Below, one piece after another: positions 16,908 through 24,781 of a stretch of DNA of 64,000 nucleotides. This stretch comes from an uncultured Oscillospiraceae bacterium. GTDB lineage: Bacteria > Bacillota > Clostridia > Oscillospirales > Oscillospiraceae. The notes below the pieces were generated by a model. It made no database searches. It worked only from the letters and a program-made list of their open reading frames with translations, and had not been told where the DNA came from. The translations under genes and the position numbers were made by a program. The stretch's first letter is position 1; every line of letters starts with the position of its first letter. The stretch is from the NCBI GenBank assembly GCA_910588495.1, contig CAJUPU010000001.1:88651-152650 (forward strand), given 5' to 3'.

Positions 16908-17801
16908 TCAGTCCTCCGTATACCCAAAATTCTGGATGGCGGCGGGGTTGTCCCGCCAGTTCTCCTTCACCTTCACCCAGGTCTCCAGGTACACCTTGGC
17001 CCCCATGAACGCCTCCATGTCCTGCCTGGCCTGGGTGCTGATCTTTTTCAGCATCCCCCCGCCCTTGCCGATGATGATCCCTTTGTGGGAGGCCTTTTCA
17101 CAGTATATGGTCACATGGCAGTCGATGATGTCGTCGTCCCGCTGGGAGAACCTGGTCACCTCCACCGCCGTGCCGTGGGGGATCTCCTGACTGAGCTCTC
17201 TCAGCAGCTTCTCCCGGACGATCTCCGCCATGATCTGCCGCTCGGGCTGGTCGGTGACCGCCCCGTCGGGGAAGAGCTGGGGCCCCTGGGGCAGCCAGCC
17301 CCCCAGCACCTCCAGCAGCTCGTCCACGCCCTCCCCGGTCTTGGCGGAGATGGGCACCACCGCGTCCCAGTCATGGGCCGCGCCGTACGCCGCCATCACC
17401 GACAGCAGCTTTTCCTTCTCCACCGTGTCGATCTTGTTGATGACCAGGGCGGCGGGGGCCCCCAGCGCTTTGATGCGGGCGATCAGCTCCTCCTCCGGCT
17501 TGCCGATGCGGTCCACCGGCTCCACCAGCAGCATCACCCCGTCCACGTCGGCCACGGACTGGCGGACCACCTTGACCATGTAGTCCCCCAGCCGGGTCCG
17601 GGCCTTGTGCAGCCCCGGGGTGTCCACGAACACGAACTGGCTGTCCCCCCGGTTGAGGACGGCGCAGATGCGGTTGCGGGTGGTCTGGGGCTTGGGGGAG
17701 ACGATGGCCACCTTCTCCCCCGCCAGGGTGTTGGTCAGCGTGGACTTGCCCACGTTGGGCCGTCCGCAGATGGTGATGATGCCGCTTTTCTTGATGTTCA
17801 T
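16908..17801 (-). CDS. era: GTPase Era
   Basis: Essential Ras-like GTPase that binds the 3' end of 16S rRNA and assists 30S assembly. At 297 residues it has G1 GRPNVGKST (about 13-21), G3 DTPGLH, G4 NKID, and a C-terminal KH domain with IIGKGGGMLKKI and ARQDME. It starts ten bases after the acyltransferase stop and is followed by yqzL and recO, the usual Firmicute order ybeY-era-recO interrupted here by the acyltransferase. Confidence 0.98.
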   Translation of the reverse strand: MNIKKSGIITICGRPNVGKSTLTNTLAGEKVAIVSPKPQTTRNRICAVLNRGDSQFVFVDTPGLHKARTRLGDYMVKVVRQSVADVDGVMLLVEPVDRIGKPEEELIARIKALGAPAALVINKIDTVEKEKLLSVMAAYGAAHDWDAVVPISAKTGEGVDELLEVLGGWLPQGPQLFPDGAVTDQPERQIMAEIVREKLLRELSQEIPHGTAVEVTRFSQRDDDIIDCHVTIYCEKASHKGIIIGKGGGMLKKISTQARQDMEAFMGAKVYLETWVKVKENWRDNPAAIQNFGYTED

Positions 17802-17810
17802 AGGTGATCC

Positions 17811-18866
17811 TCAACTTTCTTGAGCATTTTGTTTTTTTGTGGGCGCCAGCCCCACCAGCGCCCCCGCCGCCCAGTCGATGGGCTGGGCCAGCGCCAGGGA
17901 GAACGCCACCACCACGGGCACCGTCACCGGCATGGCGAACAGCCGCCTATGGGCCTCCGGCACCGCCTGGGCCAGCACCGGATAGACGATCTGGTCGGCG
18001 ATGTACGACACCAGGTACATGGGCAGGGCCAGCCTGGCCGCCCGGGCCACACACCACCGCACCGGGCCGGGGAGGCCCTCCCCCTTCGCCCGGCGCAGGC
18101 AGGAGAACAGGCACGCCGCCTCCAAGGTCAGCGCCAGGCTCCCCCACTGGTCCTCGGGCATCCAGAGATAGGCCCCGCCCCCGGCGGTGAGATAGCCCTT
18201 CGCCCCCACCGCCGCCGCCAGGCCCGCCCAGCACGCCAGCAGCTGCCAGCCCTTGAGCCGGAGCGGGTGCTCCCGCAGCCAGGCCCCCAGGACATAGTAG
18301 GTCAGGGGATAGACGCCCACCCACCACACGGGCAGGAGGGTGCCCAGCTGGTTCACCAGCCCCGGCAGGGCCGTCAGCCCCGCCAGGGAGAGCACCAGCG
18401 CCCTCTTCGCGCCCTCGTCCAGGGCGTGCCAGGCGGCGTTGAGGAAGGGACTGAGCAGGAACAGCCCGATGTACATCTCGATATACCAGCCGTAGGGCGC
18501 GGCGGAATAGGTGGTGAACTGGCGCACGACCTCGCGCACGCCGAACCGCTCCCCCTGCCACAGCGCCCGGAAGGCCAGGCACGCCGCCCCCGCCAGCACA
18601 TAGGTGGACAGCACCGGCAGCAGCTTGCGGTAATATCCCTTCGACCACCGGCGTCCCGCGCAAGTGTAGCCCGTGATGAGCAGGAACAGCGGCACGCAGG
18701 TCATGCACAGCATCCGCACCACGCAGGCCGCCAGCATGGTCTTGCCCGCCGCCGGGGCCTCATAGAAGCCGCTGTTCAGGAAAAAGTGGACGCTGAGGGT
18801 GAGCACCCCCGCCGCCGCCCGGGCCAGGTCCAGGCCGAAGTCCCGCTGTTTCGTCTGTGTCTCCAT
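17811..18866 (-). CDS. Acyltransferase 3 (OafA-like) membrane protein
   Basis: Polytopic protein of 351 residues with about ten hydrophobic segments. N-terminal RDFGLDLARAAAGVLTLSVHFFLNSGF contains the conserved early helix with the catalytic-type histidine (SVHFF), and YIEMYIGLFLLSPFLN is a typical acyltransferase-3 core motif. These enzymes acylate surface sugars or lipids. The start METQTKQRDF lies five bases after the ybeY stop; the ribosome site is weak, so translation is probably coupled. It sits between ybeY and era, an unusual place for an envelope enzyme. Confidence 0.85.
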   Translation of the reverse strand: METQTKQRDFGLDLARAAAGVLTLSVHFFLNSGFYEAPAAGKTMLAACVVRMLCMTCVPLFLLITGYTCAGRRWSKGYYRKLLPVLSTYVLAGAACLAFRALWQGERFGVREVVRQFTTYSAAPYGWYIEMYIGLFLLSPFLNAAWHALDEGAKRALVLSLAGLTALPGLVNQLGTLLPVWWVGVYPLTYYVLGAWLREHPLRLKGWQLLACWAGLAAAVGAKGYLTAGGGAYLWMPEDQWGSLALTLEAACLFSCLRRAKGEGLPGPVRWCVARAARLALPMYLVSYIADQIVYPVLAQAVPEAHRRLFAMPVTVPVVVAFSLALAQPIDWAAGALVGLAPTKKQNAQES

Positions 18867-18871
18867 CCCGC

Positions 18872-19366
18872 TCACTTCTCTCTGGGCAGGTCCAGGCTGT
18901 CCATGACGGCCTCCTCCCGCTCCCGCATCCGGGCCTTCATGGGGCCCTCGTCCAAATGGTCGTAGCCCAGCAGGTGGAGCACCGAGTGGACCGCCAGATA
19001 GGCCAGCTCCCGGCGGCCGGAGTGGCCGTACTCCCCGGCCTGGGCCCGGGCCCGCTCCAGGGAGATGCACATGTCCCCCAGAGGGACCAGCCCGGTGGCC
19101 GGATCGGCGTCCTCCCGCGAGGGCTTGTCCCCCGGCCGCAGATCGAACATGGGGAAGGACAGCACGTCGGTGGGGGCGTCCACCCCCCGCATGTCCAGGT
19201 TCACTTGATGGATCCCCTCGTCGCCGGTGACCAGCACGTTCACCTCGCAGGGCACGTCCACCCCCTCGGCCTCCAGGGCCGCGCGGACCACCCTGCGCAG
19301 AAAGGAACACAGGCCGTCGTCCGCCTCCGGCACGTCGGCGGAGATGATGATCTCATGTTTCGGCAT
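18872..19366 (-). CDS. ybeY: Endoribonuclease YbeY
   Basis: Metal-dependent RNase for 16S rRNA 3' maturation and ribosome quality control, 164 residues. The zinc signature HSVLHLLGYDH is near 130-140, preceded by PTDVLSFPMF. The start ATG shares a base with the TAA of the upstream XRE gene (TAATG), so the two are translationally coupled. Confidence 0.96.
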   Translation of the reverse strand: MPKHEIIISADVPEADDGLCSFLRRVVRAALEAEGVDVPCEVNVLVTGDEGIHQVNLDMRGVDAPTDVLSFPMFDLRPGDKPSREDADPATGLVPLGDMCISLERARAQAGEYGHSGRRELAYLAVHSVLHLLGYDHLDEGPMKARMREREEAVMDSLDLPREK

Positions 19367-19584
19367 TACCGGTCGACCTCCCGTTTGTCGGTGCGGCCCA
19401 TGAGCCAGTCCACCGACACCTCAAAAAAATCGGCGATCTGAAGCAGGCTTTTATAATTCGGTAAATGTCCATCCGCTTCCAGCCTTTGATAATGACGGTA
19501 ATTGAACTTGAGTGTACCAGCGGCTTCTTCCTGCGTCAAGCTCTTTTCCAAACGCAGTATTTTTAGTCGTTCATTAAAGATCAT
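19366..19584 (-). CDS. XRE-family regulator, 72 aa
   Basis: Single helix-turn-helix protein: FNERLKILRLEKSLTQEEAA then LKFNYRHYQRLEADGHLPNYKSLLQIADFFEVSVDWLMG, the full HTH_3 pattern. It sits between phoH and ybeY, overlapping the ybeY start, and is head-to-head with the 60-aa gene at 19664. The shared intergenic region holds three ACGTAC sites around a consensus promoter, so this protein is the obvious candidate to bind there. Codon use is more AT-rich than in flanking genes, suggesting later insertion into the operon. Confidence 0.92.
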   Translation of the reverse strand: MIFNERLKILRLEKSLTQEEAAGTLKFNYRHYQRLEADGHLPNYKSLLQIADFFEVSVDWLMGRTDKREVDR

Positions 19585-19599
19585 TTTTCCACTCCCCTA

Positions 19600-19646
19600 T
19601 TGACACGTACAAAAACGCCGTGTATAATACGTACAAGAAAGTACGT
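19600..19646 (+). promoter_or_regulatory. Consensus sigma-A promoter with ACGTAC operator sites
   Basis: TTGACA (19600-19605), 17-bp spacer, TATAAT (19623-19628): a full-consensus promoter for the 60-aa gene. ACGTAC occurs at 19605-19610 and 19629-19634; GTACGT at 19641-19646 forms a palindrome with the second copy (ACGTAC-N6-GTACGT) directly behind the -10 box. This is a strong candidate operator for the divergent XRE protein. Confidence 0.8.
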
Positions 19647-19663
19647 GCCCAGGAGGAATCCCC

Positions 19664-19846
19664 ATGGACTATGAGATCCCCATGATCGTAGATCAATTAT
19701 ATCGCTACTTTGTAACTCAGCCCGACCCGCGATTTTGGCCGGACTATTTCAAAAAGGACCCGATCCAGGGCCACGGCCTCTGGTCCTTCTATCAAGGGCT
19801 CCAGCTGGGAATGCAGCTGACCGACGCCTGCCTGGAAAAGCTCTAG
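19664..19846 (+). CDS. Small protein of unknown function (60 aa), opposed to the operon
   Basis: AGGAGG is followed nine bases later by ATG and a 60-residue product: acidic/aromatic, no membrane segment, no recognised domain (IVDQLYRYFVTQPDPRFW, LQLGMQLTDACLEKL). It is driven by a perfect promoter and runs against the yqfC-mutS2 direction, ending with a 4-bp tail-to-tail overlap with phoH. It is likely controlled by the adjacent XRE protein. It could be a small effector, a toxin-like or antitoxin-like partner, or a relic; nothing in the sequence decides. Confidence 0.7.
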   Translation: MDYEIPMIVDQLYRYFVTQPDPRFWPDYFKKDPIQGHGLWSFYQGLQLGMQLTDACLEKL

Positions 19847-20820
19847 CGCTTGTCCCGCTTGGCGGCCCTTCTCTTCTCATCGTCCTCATAGGCTTTGATG
19901 ATCCGCTGGACGATGACGTGGCGCACCACGTCCGCCCCGGTGAGCTGGCAGATGGAGATGTCCTCCACCCCCTTGAGCACCCGCATGGCCTCCTTCAGGC
20001 CGGACACCTTGTCCGCCGGCAGGTCGATCTGGGTGGCGTCGCCGGTGATCACGATCTTGGAGCCGAACCCCAGCCGGGTGAGGAACATCTTCATCTGCTC
20101 CCGGCTGGTGTTCTGGGCCTCGTCCAGGATGATGAACGAGTCGTCCAGCGTCCGCCCCCGCATATAGGCCAGGGGGGCCACCTCGATATTGCCCCGCTCC
20201 ACATATTTTTGATAGGTCTCCGCCCCCAGCATGTCGAACAGCGCGTCGTACAGGGGCCGCAGGTAGGGGTCCACCTTGCTCTGCAGGTCGCCGGGCAGAA
20301 AGCCCAGCCGCTCCCCCGCCTCCACGGCGGGGCGGGTGAGGATGATGCGGTTGACCTGCTTTTCCCGGAAGGCGGCCACCGCCGCCGCCACCGCCAGATA
20401 GGTCTTGCCGGTGCCCGCCGGACCCACGCCGATGGTGACGGTGCTGTTCTTCACGGCGTCCACATACTTCTGCTGGCCGATGGTCTTGGCCTTGATGGGC
20501 TTGCCCTTGGCGGTGACGCACACCACGTCCCCGGCCAGCTGGGCGATCTTGCCCTCGTTGCCGGAGCGGACCAGCTCGATGATATAGCGCACGTTCTGCT
20601 GGCCGATGGCTTCCCCCTTGGCGGACAGGGTGAGCAGGCCCTGGATGGCCTTCACCGCCAGCATGACGTTCTCCCCCTCGCCGGAGATCTTCAAATTGGA
20701 CTCCCGGTTCACCACCGCCACGTCCAGCTCCTGCTCGATGAGCCGGATGTTCTCATCGAACAGGCCGAACAGGTTGACGGCCTCCTCCATCCGCTCGATG
20801 CTGATGCTCTGCTCTGTCAT
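19843..20820 (-). CDS. PhoH family ATPase
   Basis: PhoH-like P-loop ATPase, 325 residues; the family is linked to RNA metabolism and commonly neighbours ybeY. Walker A GPAGTGKTYLA is at 133-143, Walker B FIILDEAQNTS near 230, and KIVITGDATQIDLP downstream. An N-terminal KH-like region (residues about 15-110) is present. It lies 29 bp after yqfD and in the same direction. Confidence 0.95.
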   Translation of the reverse strand: MTEQSISIERMEEAVNLFGLFDENIRLIEQELDVAVVNRESNLKISGEGENVMLAVKAIQGLLTLSAKGEAIGQQNVRYIIELVRSGNEGKIAQLAGDVVCVTAKGKPIKAKTIGQQKYVDAVKNSTVTIGVGPAGTGKTYLAVAAAVAAFREKQVNRIILTRPAVEAGERLGFLPGDLQSKVDPYLRPLYDALFDMLGAETYQKYVERGNIEVAPLAYMRGRTLDDSFIILDEAQNTSREQMKMFLTRLGFGSKIVITGDATQIDLPADKVSGLKEAMRVLKGVEDISICQLTGADVVRHVIVQRIIKAYEDDEKRRAAKRDKR

Positions 20821-20849
20821 TGATCGCTTCTCCTTCGTGCGCGGCTTCC

Positions 20850-22106
20850 TCAGCCGTTATCGTTGGTGTTCCCCTGGGGCGTGCCGTAGACCCGGCCGAT
20901 CTCCCCTTCCCGCTCCACGGTGCGCCCGATCTCCTCCCGGCACTCCGCCAGCAGGGTGACGGTGAGCCGCCCGTCCTCCTCCTTGGTCACGAAGTCGGTG
21001 TGGAGCACCTCCCCGCCGCCGGCCTCCATCAGCTGCGCCAGCCGGACGGACAGCACCTGCTCCAGCCGCAGGGCGGCCTCCTCCCGGTCCGCAGGCCGCT
21101 CCTCCAGCTCATAGGGGCGCAGGGTGGTGGCGGTCAGCCAGACGGGCAGCGGGCAGCCAAACAGGACCAGCTGCTCCGTCTCAGTCATTTTATCACACTT
21201 CCCACCAAAAATGCTACTGTTTTGTGAAATATCCAGATCGAACCACAAGAGCTTTATCCTGTACTGCGTCCGCTGCTCTCCGGTGTACGCCTTTCCCAGG
21301 GCGGTGAGGGGCACGGTCTCCTCCAGCGTCCGCCAGGTCCGGGCGGCGGCCGACCCCCGGGCGCGGACGATGAGACGGCCCAGATCCACCGTGCCGTACT
21401 CCGGCTCCTTCAGGTCCAGGTCGCCGGAGATCAGCACCTCGCCCTTGGCCACCACGTCCCCGTCCTGGAACATGGCCCGGCCCGACTCCGCCTGGATGTC
21501 CTCGATGATGCCGTCCGCTTTGGCCACGATGTCGGCGGGGACGGTCTCATCCAGCAGCTCCGGCTTTTTGTCCGCCTCGTGGACCACCACCTCCGCCCGG
21601 GTGCCGTAGATGTTCACCGCCAGATAGCTCAGCTCGGGCAGGCCCAGCAGGGCGGCGTTGGCCGCCTCCTTCTCCAGGATGGCGGGGCCGTAGGCCCCGG
21701 GGCGCACCCCCACCCGCTGGAGCTGGGACAGGATCACGGCGGTGGGCACCCGCTCGTTGCCCGTCACCTCCACCACCAGCAAAAACCTGGACAGGAAGCT
21801 CACCGCCACGAAGCAGAACGCCAGCCCCAGCACGAAGCCCCAGCGGCGCTCCAGGATGCCCTCCGCCACCACCGCCGCCCCCCGGCGGCCCTCCTCTCTC
21901 AGCTCGCACATGGCCCGCCCGGCCAGCTCGTCCAGCCGCTTCCGGTCCTTGAGGGCCACCCGGAAGGTGAAGCTGGTCTCGTCCAGCCAGCACAGCCTCC
22001 AGAACTGGAGGCGCTCCTGGGCGCACAGGTTCAGCAGCCGCTCGGGGAACGCCCCGACGGCCTGGAGCTCCACATAGCCCCGCAGCAGGTTGATCAGCCA
22101 CTTCAT
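20850..22106 (-). CDS. yqfD: Sporulation protein YqfD
   Basis: Conserved in endospore formers and expressed in the mother cell in Bacillus; exact role is unknown. The 418-residue product starts LINLLRGYVELQAVGAFPERLLNLC, has one membrane segment near 92-112 (WGFVLGLAFCFVAVSFLSRFLLVV), and then a large extracytoplasmic region with the GNERVPTAVILSQL and EADKKPEL family stretches. It follows yqfC by four bases, the conserved pair. Confidence 0.95.
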   Translation of the reverse strand: MKWLINLLRGYVELQAVGAFPERLLNLCAQERLQFWRLCWLDETSFTFRVALKDRKRLDELAGRAMCELREEGRRGAAVVAEGILERRWGFVLGLAFCFVAVSFLSRFLLVVEVTGNERVPTAVILSQLQRVGVRPGAYGPAILEKEAANAALLGLPELSYLAVNIYGTRAEVVVHEADKKPELLDETVPADIVAKADGIIEDIQAESGRAMFQDGDVVAKGEVLISGDLDLKEPEYGTVDLGRLIVRARGSAAARTWRTLEETVPLTALGKAYTGEQRTQYRIKLLWFDLDISQNSSIFGGKCDKMTETEQLVLFGCPLPVWLTATTLRPYELEERPADREEAALRLEQVLSVRLAQLMEAGGGEVLHTDFVTKEEDGRLTVTLLAECREEIGRTVEREGEIGRVYGTPQGNTNDNG

Positions 22107-22110
22107 CGCC

Positions 22111-22386
22111 CTACCTCATGAACTCGATGGCCGCGATGGTCCCGGTGATCAGCAGCTCCTCCGGGGTCATGGCCCGCAGCTCCAGGCCCCTCCCCCGGAC
22201 CGCCACCACCATGCTGCCGCCGGAGATGTGGATCTCCTCGGGGCCGTAGGCCAAGATCCCCCGGTGGGGGCCCATGCGCAGCTCACCGTCGCCCACGATC
22301 TCCACTCGGGGCGCCCCCGCCAGGGCGTCGGCGGGCAGGTCGAACAGCTTGGACGCCCGGAGCAGGATGCCCTCTTTTTCTCCCAC
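22111..22386 (-). CDS. yqfC: Sporulation protein YqfC
   Basis: Small YabP/YqfC-family protein of 91 residues, first gene of the pair with yqfD. It shows LFDLPADALAGAPRVEIVGDGELRMGPHRGILAYGPEEIHISGG, the family core. The start is a GTG (MGEKEGILLRASK) with AGAGGTGAT upstream. A sigma-E-type promoter is expected from the family, but I could not recognise one with confidence in the 120 bp upstream. Confidence 0.93.
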   Translation of the reverse strand: MGEKEGILLRASKLFDLPADALAGAPRVEIVGDGELRMGPHRGILAYGPEEIHISGGSMVVAVRGRGLELRAMTPEELLITGTIAAIEFMR

Positions 22387-22451
22387 GATACATCACCTCT
22401 GGCAAGCTTATGTGGGAGGGCGGCCCCGCTTGCCTGTCCGCCGGAATTTCG

Positions 22452-22480
22452 TGGACTTTTTCCTCCGCCTGTGGTATGAT
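22452..22480 (+). promoter_or_regulatory. Probable promoter of the pseudouridine synthase gene
   Basis: Plus strand: TGGACT (22452-22457), 17-bp spacer, TATGAT (22475-22480), about 30 bp before the start codon. Confidence 0.6.
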
Positions 22481-22509
22481 ATCCCCAAATCAGGAAATCA
22501 GGTGACAAG

Positions 22510-23403
22510 ATGGAACATCAAAACAAGCGCCGGGACGCCCAGCCCCCCGTCTACATGGTGGACGAGCCCGCCGCCCTGCTCCCCTTCCTGCTGGCAAACG
22601 TGAAGGGCAAGAGCCGCAACAACGTGAAATCCCTGCTGTCCCGCCGCCTGGTGGCGGTGGACGGCGTGCCCGTCTCCCGGTTCGACGCCCCCCTCTCCCC
22701 CGGCCAGCAGGTGAGCATACTCCCCGCCTCCGCCCCCCGGGCGGACGCCCTGCCCTTTCCCATCCTCTACGAGGACGAGCACCTCATCGTAGTCAACAAG
22801 CCCGCCAAGCTGCTCAGCGTGGCCAACGACAAGGAAAAGACCCGCACCGCCTACCACATGGTCACCGACTATGTGAAGGCCCGGCGGGTGGGGGACCGGA
22901 TCTTCGTGATCCACCGGCTGGACCGGGACACGTCGGGGGTGCTCATGTTCGCCCGGGACCCGGAGACCAAGGAGCTGTTCCAGAGCAGGTGGAACGAGAT
23001 CGTCGCCCGCCGGGGCTATCTGGCGGTGGTGGAGGGGACGCCAAAGCCCGACCGGGACACCATCCGCTCCTTTTTGGTGGAGACGGACACCCATCTGAGC
23101 TTTTCCGGCGCGCCGGGCAAGGGGGCCAAGGAGGCCGTCACCAGCTACCAGGTGGTAAAGAGCGCCAACGGGTTCTCCCTGCTGGATATCTCCATCGAGA
23201 CCGGGCGGAAGAACCAGATCCGGGTCCACATGAAGGAGAAGGGCTGTCCCGTGGCCGGGGACAAGCAGTACGGCGCCCGGACCAACCCCATCGGGCGGCT
23301 GTGCCTCCACGCCAACGAGCTGTCCTTCACCCACCCCGCCACCGGGGAGCCGGTCACCTTCAAGGCCAAGATGCCCCGGGATTTCAACCGGGTGTTCCGG
23401 TGA
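22510..23403 (+). CDS. RluA-family RNA pseudouridine synthase
   Basis: Converts uridine to pseudouridine in rRNA or tRNA. The 297-residue product has an N-terminal S4 domain (about 20-72, KGKSRNNVKSLLSRRLVAVDG) and the catalytic motif HRLDRDTSG at 135-143 with the catalytic Asp138, then RKNQIRVHM and the end-of-fold LCLHANELSF. Start ATG follows AGGTGACAAG. It stands alone, divergent from yqfC and convergent with rpoD. The exact target (RluD, RluC or other) cannot be read from sequence. Confidence 0.94.
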   Translation: MEHQNKRRDAQPPVYMVDEPAALLPFLLANVKGKSRNNVKSLLSRRLVAVDGVPVSRFDAPLSPGQQVSILPASAPRADALPFPILYEDEHLIVVNKPAKLLSVANDKEKTRTAYHMVTDYVKARRVGDRIFVIHRLDRDTSGVLMFARDPETKELFQSRWNEIVARRGYLAVVEGTPKPDRDTIRSFLVETDTHLSFSGAPGKGAKEAVTSYQVVKSANGFSLLDISIETGRKNQIRVHMKEKGCPVAGDKQYGARTNPIGRLCLHANELSFTHPATGEPVTFKAKMPRDFNRVFR

Positions 23404-23424
23404 GGCAATCAGACAGGAACAGGA

Positions 23425-23462
23425 GACCGCCTCCGGCTGCCGGCCGGAGGCGGTCCTTTTCA
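23425..23462 (+). terminator. Terminator after the pseudouridine synthase gene
   Basis: GACCGCCTCCGG / CCGGAGGCGGTC stem with loop CTGCCGG, followed by CCTTTT on the plus strand. It lies between the two convergent stop codons, so it may also slow rpoD readthrough. Confidence 0.8.
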
Positions 23463-23469
23463 TGGGCGT

Positions 23470-24774
23470 TCAGCTCAAAAAGTCCTTCAGCTTCTTGCTC
23501 CTGGACGGGTGGCGCAGCTTCCGCAGGGCCTTGGCCTCGATCTGCCGGATGCGCTCCCGGGTGACGTTGAACTCCTTGCCCACCTCCTCCAGGGTGCGGG
23601 TGCGGCCGTCCTCGATGCCGAAGCGCAGGCGAAGCACCTTCTCCTCCCGGGGGGTGAGGGTGGACAGCACGTCCACCAGCTGCTCCTTCAAAAGGGTGAA
23701 GGACGCGGCCTCGGAGGGCTCGGAGGCATCCTCGTCGGGGATGAAGTCGCCCAGGTGGCTGTCCTCCTCCTCGCCGATGGGGGTCTCCAGCGACACCGGC
23801 TCCTGGGCGATCTTGAGGATCTCCCGCACCTTCTCCACCGGCATCCCCATCTCCTCGGCGGTCTCCTCCGGGGTGGGGTCGTGGCCCAGCTCCTGGAGGA
23901 GCTGGCGGTTCACCCGGATCACCTTGTTGATGGTCTCCACCATATGGACCGGGATGCGGATGGTCCGGGCCTGGTCGGCGATGGCCCGGGTGATGGCCTG
24001 GCGGATCCACCAGGTGGCGTAGGTGGAGAATTTGAAGCCCTTCACATAGTCGAACTTCTCCACCGCCTTGATCAGGCCCAGGTTGCCCTCCTGGATCAGG
24101 TCAAGAAACAGCATTCCCCGGCCCACATACCGCTTGGCGATGGACACCACCAGGCGCAGGTTGGCCTCCGCCAGCTGCTGCTTGGCCCGCTCGCCCTGCT
24201 TGACCGCCTTGTTCAGCTCCTTCCGCGTCTCCTCCGGGATCTCCTCGCCGGATCGTTCCAGCTCGGCCAGCTGCTCCTTGGCCGCCGCCCCGGCCCCCAT
24301 GGCCTGGGCCAGCTCCACCTCCCGCTCGGGGGTGAGCAGGTCCACCTTGCCGATCTCCTTGAGGTACATCCGCACCGGATCGTCGATGGCGAAGGAGTCC
24401 ACCAGGGTGTTGGGGTCCACGATCTCCTCCTCGGGGATCTCCTCCAGCTCGGCCACCGGGGGCAGGATGTCGTCCTCCAGCTCCGGGGGGAAGTCGTCCC
24501 CGGCGGTGTCGATGCCCAGATTCTCCAGCACGTCGTACACCTTGTCCATCTGCTCGCTCTCCAGGCTGATGGAGTCCAGCGTCTCCATCATCTCGCCGGA
24601 GGACAGCTTCCCCTTTTTATAGCCGGTGTCGATGAGCTCCAGCAGCTTCTCGCCGTTCTGGACCCCCTCGATCATCTTGGCCAGCTCCGCCTTGGCCGCC
24701 TCCAGCTTCTCGGGACTGGCCTGGGTGTGGGGCGCGGCGTCCGCCTTTTTCACGGTCTTTTTCTTTTCACTCAT
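23470..24774 (-). CDS. rpoD: Primary RNA polymerase sigma factor RpoD (SigA)
   Basis: Housekeeping sigma-70 of 434 residues. Region 1.1-like N-terminus, 1.2 (DPVRMYLKEIGKVDLLTPEREVELA), 2 (ANLRLVVSIAKRYVGRGMLFLDLIQEGNLGLIKAVEKFDYVKGFKFSTYATWWIRQAI area), 3, and 4.2 (TLEEVGKEFNVTRERIRQIEAKALRKLRHP) are all present. Start MSEKKKTVKK is preferred over an ATG at 24792 that begins inside dnaG; GGAGG lies eleven bases upstream. It is the last gene of the dgt-yigZ-dnaG-rpoD group. The consensus -35/-10 boxes found across the window are its expected targets. Confidence 0.98.
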   Translation of the reverse strand: MSEKKKTVKKADAAPHTQASPEKLEAAKAELAKMIEGVQNGEKLLELIDTGYKKGKLSSGEMMETLDSISLESEQMDKVYDVLENLGIDTAGDDFPPELEDDILPPVAELEEIPEEEIVDPNTLVDSFAIDDPVRMYLKEIGKVDLLTPEREVELAQAMGAGAAAKEQLAELERSGEEIPEETRKELNKAVKQGERAKQQLAEANLRLVVSIAKRYVGRGMLFLDLIQEGNLGLIKAVEKFDYVKGFKFSTYATWWIRQAITRAIADQARTIRIPVHMVETINKVIRVNRQLLQELGHDPTPEETAEEMGMPVEKVREILKIAQEPVSLETPIGEEEDSHLGDFIPDEDASEPSEAASFTLLKEQLVDVLSTLTPREEKVLRLRFGIEDGRTRTLEEVGKEFNVTRERIRQIEAKALRKLRHPSRSKKLKDFLS

Positions 24775-24781
24775 TGGTCGC

